From positions 2,232,001 through 2,296,000 of the forward strand of contig OZ257149.1 in the NCBI GenBank assembly GCA_965279085.1: a DNA stretch of 64,000 bases, given 5' to 3'. Each line of letters opens with the position of its first letter. The stretch's first letter is position 1. The notes beneath the pieces are model-generated. The model was not told the DNA's origin. It ran no database searches and worked only from the letters and a program-made list of their open reading frames with translations. Below are positions 9,296-18,305 of this stretch, piece after piece. Source of the stretch: UBA7672 sp965279085 (GTDB lineage Bacteria; Pseudomonadota; Alphaproteobacteria; Caulobacterales; Hyphomonadaceae). The translations under genes were made by a program, and so were the position numbers.

Positions 9296-12295
9296 CTATT
9301 TCTCGAACGCCGCGTCGAGGAAGGCGGCGAGTTCCTTGTTGTGGAGCGTCATCGTGCCAGCGGCGGTCGAGGCCGAAGCGGGGCGGCCGACATAGCGGGC
9401 GCGCTTGTGCTTCACATCGAGCTTCTCGAGCGTCTTCTCGATGTTCCAGTCGACGAAGTTCCAAGCGCCCATGTTGCGCGGCTCTTCCTGGCACCAGACC
9501 ATGTCGGCGTTCGGGAAGCGGGCGAGCTCTTTCATGAGCGAGGCGACCGGGAACGGATAGAGCTGCTCGATGCGGAGCAGGTAGACATCGTCGATCTTCC
9601 GCTTCTCGCGTTCCTCGAACAGGTCGAAATAGACCTTGCCCGAGCACATCACGACGCGGCGGACGTCCTTGTCGGCCTTCAGCGTGACGTCGGCCTTGCA
9701 CTCGGGAACCTCGGCGCCGTCAGCCAGGATGCGGTGGAACGAGGTGTTCGGCAGCATGTCCTTGTAGAACGAGACGGCGCGCTTGTGGCGGAGCAGCGAT
9801 TTCGGCGTCATCACGATGAGCGGCTTGCGGAAGTCACGGTGCATCTGGCGGCGCAGGGCGTGGAAGTAGTTCGCCGGCGTCGTGCAGTTGACGACCTGCA
9901 TGTTGTCCTGCGCGCACATCTGCAGGAAGCGCTCGAGACGGGCGGAGGAGTGTTCCGGGCCCTGCCCCTCATAGCCATGCGGCAGGAGGCATACGAGGCC
10001 GGACATGCGGAGCCATTTGCGTTCGCCTGACGAGATGAACTGGTCGAACAGAACCTGCGCGCCGTTCGCGAAGTCGCCAAACTGGGCTTCCCAGAGGACG
10101 AGCGTCTGCGGCGCGGTGAGCGAGTAGCCGTACTCGTAGCCGAGCACCGCTTCTTCCGACAGCAGCGAGTCGATGACTTCGTAGTTGGCCTGGGTCGGCG
10201 AGATGTTGTTGAGCGGCGTATAGCGTTCTTCTGTCACCTGGTCGACGAAGTGCGAGTGGCGCTGGGTGAACGTGCCGCGGCAGGAGTCCTGACCCGACAG
10301 GCGCACCGGGAAACCTTCATCGACGAGCGAGGCGAAGGCCATGTGTTCGGCCATGCCCCAGTCGAGGTTCTCGCCCGAGGCGGCCATCTTGCGGCGCGCA
10401 TCGACCGTGCGGGCGACCGTCTTGTGGATGTTGAAGCCGTCCGGAACGGTCGTGATCTTCTTGCCGAGATCCTTGAGCTTGGCGAGCGGCAGGCCGGTCT
10501 TGCCGCGGCCTTCCTCGTCCTTCGGCAGGCCGAGGCCCGCCCATTTGCCATCGAGCCAGTCGGCGGCGCCGGGCTTGAAGGTTTTGGCTTTCTCGAACTC
10601 GCTGTCGAGATGGGCGTCCATCTCGGCGATCATGTTGTTGAGGGCTTCTTCCGTGATCACGCCTTCCTCGATGAGGCGGCGCGAATAGAGTTCGCGGGTC
10701 GACTGCTGGTCGCGGATCTTCGCGTACATCAGCGGCTGCGTCATCGTCGGATCGTCGCCCTCGTTGTGACCGAAGCGGCGGTAGCAGAACATGTCGATCA
10801 CGACGTCCTTGCCGAACTGCTGGCGGTATTCGGTGGCGACCTTGGCGGCGTAGACGACCGCTTCGGGATCATCGCCGTTCACGTGGAACACAGGCGCGTC
10901 GACCATCTTCGCCATGTCGGACGGATACGGAGACGAACGGGAGAAAGACGGCGCCGTGGTGAAGCCGATCTGGTTGTTGACGATGAAGTGCATCGCCCCG
11001 CCCGTGCGGTAACCGGCGAGACCCGACAGCGCGAAGCATTCGGCGACGACGCCCTGGCCCGCGAACGCGGCATCGCCATGCAGCAGCAGCGGCATGACTT
11101 TCGTGCGGCGCGCATCGCGTTCCTTCGGATCGGTGGCGCGTGTGCCGCCTGCTTCCACTTCGTCGAAGAACTGCTTGGCGCGAGCCTTGCCGAGAACGAC
11201 CGGGTTCACGATCTCGAGGTGGGACGGGTTCGCCGTCAGGGACAGGTGAACGCTGTGGCCGTCGAACTCGCGGTCTGACGAGGCGCCGAGGTGGTATTTC
11301 ACGTCGCCGGAGCCGTAGTCGTCGCCGCCCTGCGTGTTGCCGCCCTGGAACTCGAAGAAAATCTTGTGGTAGGGCTTGCCCATCACCGCGGCGAGCACGT
11401 TGAGGCGGCCACGGTGCGGCATGCCGACGATGATTTCGTCGACACCGAGCGCGCCGCCGCGCTTGATGATCTGCTCCAGCGCCGGAACAGCGGCTTCACC
11501 GCCATCGAGGCCGAAACGCTTGGTGCCCGGATAGCGCTTGTGCAGGAAGCGTTCGAAAGCTTCTGCTTCGACGAGCTTGTTCAGGATGGCGCGCTTGCCC
11601 TGGGGCGTGAACGAGATTTCCTTGTCCTTGCCTTCGATGCGCTGCTGGAGCCAGGATTTCTCCTCTGGATCCGAGATGTGCATGAACTCGACAGCGAAGG
11701 TGCCGCAATAGGTGCGCTTGAGGATGTCGACCATCTGGCGCGGGGTCGCGTAGTCGAGGCCCATCACGTTGTCGATGTAGATGCGGCGGTCCATGTCCTT
11801 CGGACCGAAGCCGTAGGTTTTCGGATCGAGTTCGGGCTGTTCCTCGCGCTTGAGCAGGCTCAGCGGATCGAGGTGCGCGGCGAGGTGGCCGCGGATGCGG
11901 TAGGCGCGGATCATCATCAGCGCGCGGATCGAGTCCTGCACCTGCTGGTGGAGATCCTGCGGCGCGAGGGCCGGACCGACGGACGGGGCCTTCTTCGGCT
12001 CTTTCTTCGCTTCCGGCCCCCAGTTGCCGTCGAGGGCCGAGACCAGCTCGCCGTTCTGGTGCTTCAGCGGTTCTTTCCACTCGGGCCCGCGGGCGGCGTG
12101 GGTGGCGTCGGCGGCCGTGTCGGCCACGCCGCGGAAGAAGCCCTGCCAGCTCTCGGGGACGGACGAAGGATCCTCGGCATACTGGGCATAGAGCTGTTCG
12201 ATGTAGGCGGCGTTGGCCCCGTAGAGGAAAGCCGTGTCCAGCATGGCTTCGTTGTCCATTCCACGGACTTCGCCAGGCTTCGCCTCGATGTTCAT
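9296..12295 (-). CDS. sucA: 2-oxoglutarate dehydrogenase E1 (thiamine-diphosphate decarboxylase)
   Basis: The TCA-cycle enzyme decarboxylates 2-oxoglutarate and succinylates the lipoyl group of SucB. The protein of 999 residues has the N-terminal E2-binding segment (MLDTAFLYGANAAYIEQLYA) and the signatures GMPHRGRLNVL, HGDAAFAGQGVV and NNQIGFTT around the thiamine site. It ends with the conserved transketolase-like region GAWNFVDWNIEKTL. The start ATG 12295 has AGGA nine bases upstream. A 203-base gap separates it from sucD; I see no convincing promoter there, although the size would allow one. Confidence 0.97.
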   Translation of the reverse strand: MNIEAKPGEVRGMDNEAMLDTAFLYGANAAYIEQLYAQYAEDPSSVPESWQGFFRGVADTAADATHAARGPEWKEPLKHQNGELVSALDGNWGPEAKKEPKKAPSVGPALAPQDLHQQVQDSIRALMMIRAYRIRGHLAAHLDPLSLLKREEQPELDPKTYGFGPKDMDRRIYIDNVMGLDYATPRQMVDILKRTYCGTFAVEFMHISDPEEKSWLQQRIEGKDKEISFTPQGKRAILNKLVEAEAFERFLHKRYPGTKRFGLDGGEAAVPALEQIIKRGGALGVDEIIVGMPHRGRLNVLAAVMGKPYHKIFFEFQGGNTQGGDDYGSGDVKYHLGASSDREFDGHSVHLSLTANPSHLEIVNPVVLGKARAKQFFDEVEAGGTRATDPKERDARRTKVMPLLLHGDAAFAGQGVVAECFALSGLAGYRTGGAMHFIVNNQIGFTTAPSFSRSSPYPSDMAKMVDAPVFHVNGDDPEAVVYAAKVATEYRQQFGKDVVIDMFCYRRFGHNEGDDPTMTQPLMYAKIRDQQSTRELYSRRLIEEGVITEEALNNMIAEMDAHLDSEFEKAKTFKPGAADWLDGKWAGLGLPKDEEGRGKTGLPLAKLKDLGKKITTVPDGFNIHKTVARTVDARRKMAASGENLDWGMAEHMAFASLVDEGFPVRLSGQDSCRGTFTQRHSHFVDQVTEERYTPLNNISPTQANYEVIDSLLSEEAVLGYEYGYSLTAPQTLVLWEAQFGDFANGAQVLFDQFISSGERKWLRMSGLVCLLPHGYEGQGPEHSSARLERFLQMCAQDNMQVVNCTTPANYFHALRRQMHRDFRKPLIVMTPKSLLRHKRAVSFYKDMLPNTSFHRILADGAEVPECKADVTLKADKDVRRVVMCSGKVYFDLFEEREKRKIDDVYLLRIEQLYPFPVASLMKELARFPNADMVWCQEEPRNMGAWNFVDWNIEKTLEKLDVKHKRARYVGRPASASTAAGTMTLHNKELAAFLDAAFEK

Positions 12296-12498
12296 TTTTC
12301 GCGTCCTGCTGCGCAGAATCGGGGCCCCTGCCCCGCGCGCCTTTGGGTGGCACTCAGATGCTGCTTTTTGCGGCCAGACTCAACCATTTGGGGTGAGACA
12401 AACTGCACATAAGGCCGTGACCGGTTAGCAGTTCGTTGCAGCCATCCAATGATAGCCGGAAACCCTGGCGTTTCAGGACTTCCGACCCCACACAAAAG

Positions 12499-13410
12499 CT
12501 AGCGTTTGAGCACTTCCGTCATCGTCGTGCCGAGGCGCGCCGGGCTCGGCGAGACGACGATTCCAGCGGATTCCATGGCGGCGATCTTCGATTCGGCGTC
12601 GCCCTTGCCGCCTGAAACGATGGCGCCGGCGTGGCCCATGGTCCGTCCCTTGGGCGCCGTGCGGCCGGCGATGAAGCCAACCATCGGCTTCTTGCGGCCG
12701 CGCTTGGCCTCGTCCTTGAGAAACTGGGCGGCATCTTCCTCGCCCGAACCACCGATTTCGCCGATCATGATGATCGCCTTGGTGGCGTCGTCGGCGAGGA
12801 ACATCTCGAGGACGTCGATGAAGTCCGTACCTTTCACAGGGTCACCGCCGATGCCCACGGCGGTCGTCTGGCCGAGGCCTTCATTCGTGGTCTGGAACAC
12901 GGCCTCGTAGGTCAGCGTGCCGGAGCGTGAGAGCACGCCGATCGAGCCCTTGGAGAAAATGTTGCCCGGCATGATGCCGATCTTGCACTCGCCCGGCGTC
13001 AGCACGCCCGGGCAGTTCGGCCCGATCAGGCGCGACTTCGATTTCGAGAGGCGGTCCTTCACCTTGACCATGTCGAGCACAGGCACGCCTTCCGTGATCG
13101 TGACGATCAGCGGGATTTCGGCGTCGATGGCTTCGAGGATGGCGGCGGCGCAGCCGGATGGCGGCACGTAGATGACGGTGGCGTTGGCGCCGGTGGCATC
13201 GCGCGCTTCAGCAACCGTATTGAACAGTGGGCGCTCGACGGTCTCGCCGTTGGGCAGCTTGCCGGTCCATTTCTGGCCGCCCTTGCCCGGCGTGATGCCG
13301 CCAACAAACTGCGTGCCGTAGGCAATGCCCTGCTCGGTGTGGAACGAGCCGGTCTTGCCGGTCATCCCCTGGGTGAGAACCTTGGTGTTCTTGTCGATCA
13401 GGATGGACAT
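12499..13410 (-). CDS. sucD: Succinate-CoA ligase, alpha subunit
   Basis: The alpha subunit carries the CoA-binding Rossmann domain (TGKTGSFHTEQGI near the N terminus) and the phosphohistidine His260 in MGHAGAI, which relays phosphate between succinyl phosphate and the nucleotide on SucC. The length of 303 residues is slightly longer than the usual 290. It is read just after sucC, but a strong intrinsic terminator lies in the 66-base gap, so its expression depends on readthrough or on a promoter that I cannot see. Confidence 0.97.
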   Translation of the reverse strand: MSILIDKNTKVLTQGMTGKTGSFHTEQGIAYGTQFVGGITPGKGGQKWTGKLPNGETVERPLFNTVAEARDATGANATVIYVPPSGCAAAILEAIDAEIPLIVTITEGVPVLDMVKVKDRLSKSKSRLIGPNCPGVLTPGECKIGIMPGNIFSKGSIGVLSRSGTLTYEAVFQTTNEGLGQTTAVGIGGDPVKGTDFIDVLEMFLADDATKAIIMIGEIGGSGEEDAAQFLKDEAKRGRKKPMVGFIAGRTAPKGRTMGHAGAIVSGGKGDAESKIAAMESAGIVVSPSPARLGTTMTEVLKR

Positions 13411-13448
13411 CGCTGAGCCTTGTTCGGTCGGAAGCCGGAAAACGAAAA

Positions 13449-13471
13449 GAGCGGGCCGCGAAGGCCCGCTC
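13449..13471 (-). terminator. Intrinsic terminator between sucC and sucD
   Basis: A perfect 9-bp stem, GAGCGGGCC (13471-13463 on the minus strand) paired with 13457-13449, has a 5-base loop. It is followed on the minus strand by TCTTTTCGTTTT-like T-rich sequence. The stem starts five bases after the sucC stop codon. By structure it is a bona fide Rho-independent terminator facing the suc genes, placed inside the expected operon. Confidence 0.8.
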
Positions 13472-13476
13472 GCTGA

Positions 13477-14682
13477 TTACTTGCCCTTGATGGCGGAGAC
13501 GATCTTCTGCGCCGCGTCGTCGAGATCGTTGGCGGGGATCACGTTGAGGCCGGACTCGCGGATGATTTTCTTGCCCAGCTCGGCATTGGTGCCTTCGAGG
13601 CGGACGACCAGCGGAACCGACAGATTGGTTTCCTTCACGGCGGCGAGGACGCCTTCCGCGATGACGTCGCACTTCATGATGCCGCCGAAGATGTTCACGA
13701 GGATGCCCTTCACCTTGGGGTCCTGCATGATGATCTTGAAGGCGGCCGCGACCTTCTCCTTGCCCGCGCCGCCGCCGACGTCGCAGAAGTTCGCGGGCTC
13801 TTCGCCGTAGAGCTTGATGATGTCCATCGTCGCCATGGCAAGGCCGGCGCCGTTGACCATGCAACCGATCGTGCCATCGAGCGGGATATAGGCGAGATCC
13901 CACTCCTTCGCGGCGATCTCTTTCTCGTCTTCCTCGGTCGTGTCGCGCAGCGCCATGATGTCGTCGTGGCGGCCCTTGATGGCCAGCGCGTTGTCGTCGA
14001 ACGAGACCTTGGCGTCGAGGACGCGCAGGTGGCCGTCCTTCATGACGATGAGCGGGTTCACTTCGAGCATGCTCATGTCTTTCGACGTGAACGCCTTGTA
14101 GAGGACTTTCGACAGCGAGAGCATGTCGGACTTCGCGGCGCCATCCAGCTTGAGCGCTTCAGACAGCTTGCCCGCGTCGGCATCGGTGACGCCCGTCGTG
14201 GGGTCCACCGAGATGGTGAGGATTTTCTCAGGCGTGTCGTGGGCGACGGCCTCGATATCCATGCCGCCTTCGGTGGAGACCACGAACGCAACGCGACCGG
14301 TTTCGCGATCGACCAGCATGGAGAGGTAGAGTTCCTTCTCAATGTCGGCGCCGTCTTCGATGTAGATGCGGTTGACCTGCTTGCCGCCCGCGCCGGTCTG
14401 CGCCGTGACGAGGTGATGGCCGAGCATCGCCTTCACATGCTCGTAGGCCTGCTCCTTAGAGAAGCCGAGACGGACGCCGCCTTTTTCACCGGCTTCCTTC
14501 TCGATGAACTTGCCCTTGCCTCGGCCGCCGGCGTGGATCTGCGACTTCACCACCCAGAGCGGCCCCGGCAGCGCATCGATCGCGGCCTTGGCCTGGTCGA
14601 GCGAGGTGATCGCCACACCCTTGGCCACGGGGGCGCCGAAGGACTTCAAGACTTCCTTCGCCTGATGCTCGTGGATGTTCAT
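13477..14682 (-). CDS. sucC: Succinate-CoA ligase (ADP/GDP-forming), beta subunit
   Basis: The beta subunit supplies the ATP-grasp nucleotide-binding domain and partners SucD to convert succinyl-CoA to succinate with substrate-level phosphorylation. The N terminus MNIHEHQAKEVLKSFG and the segment SQIHAGGRGKGKF are diagnostic, as is GTIGCMVNGAGLAMATMD before the C-terminal flavodoxin-like half. The length of 401 residues is normal. It is the first gene of the minus-strand suc block. In many alphaproteobacteria mdh precedes it; here mdh lies about 13 kb away on the other strand. Confidence 0.97.
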   Translation of the reverse strand: MNIHEHQAKEVLKSFGAPVAKGVAITSLDQAKAAIDALPGPLWVVKSQIHAGGRGKGKFIEKEAGEKGGVRLGFSKEQAYEHVKAMLGHHLVTAQTGAGGKQVNRIYIEDGADIEKELYLSMLVDRETGRVAFVVSTEGGMDIEAVAHDTPEKILTISVDPTTGVTDADAGKLSEALKLDGAAKSDMLSLSKVLYKAFTSKDMSMLEVNPLIVMKDGHLRVLDAKVSFDDNALAIKGRHDDIMALRDTTEEDEKEIAAKEWDLAYIPLDGTIGCMVNGAGLAMATMDIIKLYGEEPANFCDVGGGAGKEKVAAAFKIIMQDPKVKGILVNIFGGIMKCDVIAEGVLAAVKETNLSVPLVVRLEGTNAELGKKIIRESGLNVIPANDLDDAAQKIVSAIKGK

Positions 14683-14799
14683 CGGAAAATCGCCCCTTGA
14701 GGGAGGGCCCCACGGCCCTGCGTGGGTGGCGATTAGCGCAGGGAGCAGCCCAAGGCAACGTGGCGGCTTTGCCGTCTTTTCAGGCGCTTTTGTCGGCGC

Positions 14800-16050
14800 T
14801 TAGTCAGCGCTGGCCGGGCGTTCCGCATCGTTGGCGACCTTGCCCTGCACAACGCTTGTCGAGCCGACGGGAGTGAAGGGGACGCGCTGTGCCGCGTCTG
14901 GCCGTTCCTTGACAAAGAGACGCCAGAGATTGGCGGCCATCAGCACGAAATAGCCGATGGCGACAGCGGCGAAGACGCCGGACTGGCCGGCTTTCGTGTC
15001 AGCGACGACGCCGGTGAGAATCGGACCCAGCACCGAGCCGCCCGCCCAGATGAAGAGCATGCCGGACATGACCTGCGTGATCTGGCCGGGTTCCGTGCGG
15101 TCGGTGGCGTGGCTGGCGGAGACGGAATAGAAAGACAGCGCACCGGCGCCCCACAGGGCGGACAGGAGGACGGTGATCGAGAACGACACTTTTCCTGCGG
15201 TAAGATAGAGCGCGATGCAGGCAGCGAGTGCGATTGCGGCCAGCGCGGCGACGATCCAGCGGCGGTCGATCTTGTCGGAGATCAGCCCAGCAGGCCACTG
15301 GGTGACGGTGCCGCCCAGCATGGCGGCGATGTAGAGCGTCGCGGCGGCCCCGCCTGCTGCGCCGGGCTGGAGCTCTTTCGCATAGAGCGGCAGCTGGCTG
15401 GTGACGCCGGTGTTGCAGATTCCTGCGACGAGCGATCCGACCAGCGCGGCGGGTGGAATACGCAGCACCGCCCCGAGGCTGAGCGCTTCCTTGTCGGGCA
15501 GGACGGGCTGGGCGCGGCGCGTGGCGCAGAGCGGGATGACGGCGAGCATCATCAGCAATCCCGCCCAGATGAAGGGGCGTATGTCGTCGGCAGCGTGTTC
15601 GACGATCAGCAGCGGCCCGCAGGAAATCGCGAGCTTCAGCATCAGCTGGTAGAGGCCCATGACGCCGCCGCGTTTCGAGCGCGGCGTTGAATCAGCGATC
15701 CAGCTTTCGGCGGCAGTGAACATGATCGCCGAGGCCGCGCCCTGGAACATGCGGAAGATGCCCCAGGCGATAGGGTCGAATGCTAGACCCATGGAGAGAA
15801 TACCGGCCGCATAGATCGCGGCGGCGGCGGAATAGGCGCGGATGTGGCCGACTTGCCGGACAATGTCGGGCGCGAACCAGGCGCCGAACATGAAGCCGGC
15901 CGAGAACGTCGCCGCGACCAGTCCGACATCCAGGGACCTGGCGCCCATGTAGCTGAGCGCAAGCGGCGTCGACACGCTAAGGATGCCGGAGGCAGCCTGC
16001 AGCAGCATCACCGCAAGGATGAGCGAAGCAACGTTACGATAGACGGTCAT
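14800..16050 (-). CDS. Major facilitator superfamily transporter
   Basis: The gene encodes 416 residues with twelve predicted hydrophobic helices, starting NVASLILAVMLLQAASGIL. A typical MFS cytoplasmic-loop pattern is visible after helix 2 (GFMFGAWFAPDIVRQVGH). Late helices include AVAIGYFVLMAANLWRLF and are followed by a polar tail. The family exports or imports drugs, sugars or metabolites by proton coupling; nothing in the neighbourhood fixes the substrate. It is a single gene, back to back with nothing obvious upstream and 117 bases from sucC. Confidence 0.85.
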   Translation of the reverse strand: MTVYRNVASLILAVMLLQAASGILSVSTPLALSYMGARSLDVGLVAATFSAGFMFGAWFAPDIVRQVGHIRAYSAAAAIYAAGILSMGLAFDPIAWGIFRMFQGAASAIMFTAAESWIADSTPRSKRGGVMGLYQLMLKLAISCGPLLIVEHAADDIRPFIWAGLLMMLAVIPLCATRRAQPVLPDKEALSLGAVLRIPPAALVGSLVAGICNTGVTSQLPLYAKELQPGAAGGAAATLYIAAMLGGTVTQWPAGLISDKIDRRWIVAALAAIALAACIALYLTAGKVSFSITVLLSALWGAGALSFYSVSASHATDRTEPGQITQVMSGMLFIWAGGSVLGPILTGVVADTKAGQSGVFAAVAIGYFVLMAANLWRLFVKERPDAAQRVPFTPVGSTSVVQGKVANDAERPASAD

Positions 16051-16167
16051 CGAAGGCGGTGGGGCGGTCTGGCGTTGTTGTTATTGTTGTTGTTGCCAGT
16101 TCTTACGCCGCTTCGCCCCGGTGCGCGTCTAAATTCTTGTTACGGTCTCGCGATGTGGAGTCGCAGG

Positions 16168-17631
16168 TCAGGTCCCCGCCCACGTGCCGTGGAAGCCGAG
16201 GGGCCAGGCGTAGCCGGCCTGCCAGACGGCGACCGGGCCATCCTCGATGTTGGCTACATCGAACAGCCAGATCTCGCTCTTCTGGGCGCGGAGGTTGATC
16301 GCCGTGCCGACCAGCCAGCTGTCTGTCTCAGACGAGCCGCCGGGCTTGGGCACGAAGAGGAATTCCTCGACCATGTATTTCGAGCCGAAATCGTAGGTCT
16401 TCGACTTGCCGGACGACCAGTCCTGGATCGACAGCGCGGTCGCGCCGGGGCGCGGATCGGCGGTGGAGCCGGTGACCATCGCTGTCAGCTTGCGCGAGAG
16501 CCCGTTGCGGCGGGGATCGACCTGCGGGAAGTCGCCAGAAAGCGCGGTCTCGACCATTTTCGCGTCGCCTGTCGGCGGGATGATCGCCATGGTGAGCTTC
16601 GAGGCGGCTGCGTCGCGCTTGTAGACGCCGCGGATTTCCGAGGCGCCGCCGCCCGAACCAAGGATGGGCTCGGGATAGAAGGCGGCGTCGAGGCGGATCG
16701 TGCCGTCGCTTTCCTCCCAGGCCGCGCCCGTGTGGTAGAATGAGCGCGCGGGGCCTTGCGCCCAGCGGGTCTTCTTCAGGTCGTCCTTGTCGATGATGAG
16801 GTACTTCATCCCCTCCTCCGGCTTCCATTGGAAGCCGTCGATGAAGGGCGGCATGTTGCGCGTCTGGATCCAGGGCTGGACGAGTATGACGAGCTTGCGT
16901 TCGGTCATCGTCCAGTCGTGGATGTAGGAAGCCGCGCCGATGTCGACCATGCCGAAGTCCCTGGTCGAGCCATCCGGGTTGATGTTGTAGATGCCGACGC
17001 GGCGGCCGTTCATGGCGAGGCTCCACACGCGGCCATCGGGCTCGCGCTTCGGGTGCGCCAGGAAGGGCATGCCTTTCAGGTCGTTCCGGAATTCCTTGAG
17101 GCCCTTGGTCTCCAACGTCACCGGATCGAGACGGTAGGGCGTGCCAGCCTCCCACAGAGCCAGCAGCTCGCCGCCCGACATCATGACGGAGATGTTGCCG
17201 GGGTTCACGTCGTTGGCCGAGCCGACCGGATAGGACGGATCGCCGACCGTGCCGAAGCCCGGCGCGAGGAATTTGTCGACCGCCATTTCGCGCTGACGCT
17301 TGGGCGTATCGACAAAGCGGCCGGTGTGGACGGCCTTGCCATCCGCGATCGCGATGCGCTGGACCATGCCGTCGCCGTCGAACCAGTGCGTGGCGTAGGC
17401 GTCGCCGTGTTTGAAGTGCGCCGGGCCGTTCCGGTAGAGCGTGCCGCCGAAACCGGCAGGCGCCTTGCCGGAAACGAGGCTCATCGGCGCTGGGCCAAAC
17501 CCCTTCGCGGGGGCGGTGGCGTAGCCGATATGCCAGTCGGGCATTTCCTGCGCGAAGACGGAGGGCGCGATGGCGAGGCTGGCGCCTGTCATCAGGCCGG
17601 CGTGCAGCAACATGCGGCGGGAGAGGTTCAT
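16168..17631 (-). CDS. Carotenoid oxygenase family protein with Tat signal
   Basis: The family cleaves carotenoid or stilbene-type double bonds with a non-heme Fe(II) held by four histidines. Four candidate ligands are visible in the expected order: FLAHPKR, YIHDWTM, SFYHTGAAW and GFHGTW at the C terminus. The N terminus MNLSRRMLLHAGLMTGASLA fits a twin-arginine-type export signal (SRRMLL), so the enzyme should be periplasmic. I chose ATG 17631 (487 residues) because AGGAG lies nine bases upstream; a longer open frame to 17829 overlaps the next gene and is not needed. It is read 31 bases after the DUF2141 gene and probably co-transcribed with it. Confidence 0.9.
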   Translation of the reverse strand: MNLSRRMLLHAGLMTGASLAIAPSVFAQEMPDWHIGYATAPAKGFGPAPMSLVSGKAPAGFGGTLYRNGPAHFKHGDAYATHWFDGDGMVQRIAIADGKAVHTGRFVDTPKRQREMAVDKFLAPGFGTVGDPSYPVGSANDVNPGNISVMMSGGELLALWEAGTPYRLDPVTLETKGLKEFRNDLKGMPFLAHPKREPDGRVWSLAMNGRRVGIYNINPDGSTRDFGMVDIGAASYIHDWTMTERKLVILVQPWIQTRNMPPFIDGFQWKPEEGMKYLIIDKDDLKKTRWAQGPARSFYHTGAAWEESDGTIRLDAAFYPEPILGSGGGASEIRGVYKRDAAASKLTMAIIPPTGDAKMVETALSGDFPQVDPRRNGLSRKLTAMVTGSTADPRPGATALSIQDWSSGKSKTYDFGSKYMVEEFLFVPKPGGSSETDSWLVGTAINLRAQKSEIWLFDVANIEDGPVAVWQAGYAWPLGFHGTWAGT

Positions 17632-17662
17632 GTGAGTCGGCTCCTGGGTCCGGATTGCTGGC

Positions 17663-18127
17663 TTACTGAAGCTTGATCGTGTGGGCGGTCGAGGGGGCGG
17701 CGACATCGAACTTCGCCGCATCCCACTTGGCCGGGCCGAACTGGGCCGGAGCGTTGTTGGAGAACGCGAAGGGTTCGATCGGCATGCCGAAGGGGTTAAT
17801 GCCCATCTTCCCGTCGCCGTCGACGTCATGGAACAGCTTGATCCCGTACGTGCCGGCCGGGACTTCCACCGCGCCCGTCGCCGTGGCGCCTGTGACCGGG
17901 ATCATGGTGGCGGTAACCTGCTTGTCGGCGTCGTACCCCGCCGCGTCGAACACGGCGACCATCAGGGCGCCCTTGTGCTCCTTGATGTCGGTCACGGTCA
18001 GGGTGAGTTGGGCCTTGGCCGGGTCGGCCGCGGCTGTTCCGGGGAATAGGAGGGCGGCGCCCAGCAGCAAGGCGGGGACCGGGGCGAAGATGCCGAGGGC
18101 GGTTCCGAGGAGCTTGTGACGTTTCAT
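17663..18127 (-). CDS. DUF2141 exported protein
   Basis: The protein of 154 residues has a Sec signal peptide (KLLGTALGIFAPVPALLLGAA, cleavage after TAAA). The mature part is typical of DUF2141, including the Asp/Gly loop HDVDGDGKMGINPFG and FSNNAP near the C terminus. The loop resembles a calcium-binding site, but the family has no assigned function. It is the first gene of a two-gene unit with the carotenoid oxygenase, and its start lies back to back with the LytTR regulator, suggesting that the pair is controlled from the shared 178-base region. An eight-T run sits upstream of its ribosome-binding site. Confidence 0.85.
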   Translation of the reverse strand: MKRHKLLGTALGIFAPVPALLLGAALLFPGTAAADPAKAQLTLTVTDIKEHKGALMVAVFDAAGYDADKQVTATMIPVTGATATGAVEVPAGTYGIKLFHDVDGDGKMGINPFGMPIEPFAFSNNAPAQFGPAKWDAAKFDVAAPSTAHTIKLQ

Positions 18128-18245
18128 GTTATGTCTCCGTCTGGCGTTTTTTTTGTTCGTATCAGCGCCGGTCTTTCCGCCGGCATGGCCAACATCGGCC
18201 TGCCCGGCTGCTCAAGCGAGCCGAAATGCGCAGACCGGCTGTTTT

Positions 18246-18281
18246 GCTTCGCGAACACCCGCGTTACACCGTTCACGAAGC
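18246..18281. repeat. Inverted repeat in the DUF2141/LytTR divergent region
   Basis: Arms GCTTCGCGAAC (18246-18256) and GTTCACGAAGC (18271-18281) pair with one mismatch around a 14-base spacer, 25 bases before the likely LytTR start. It could be an operator for a dimeric regulator. LytTR proteins usually bind direct repeats, so the binding partner is unknown. Confidence 0.4.
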
Positions 18282-18305
18282 GCGAAATGCAGGCCCGAAA
18301 CGCCA

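Noticed and set aside
12296..12498. Possible separate promoter for sucA in the 203-base gap after sucD
   Set aside because: No -35/-10 pair with acceptable spacing was found by eye. A promoter may still exist but cannot be supported from sequence.
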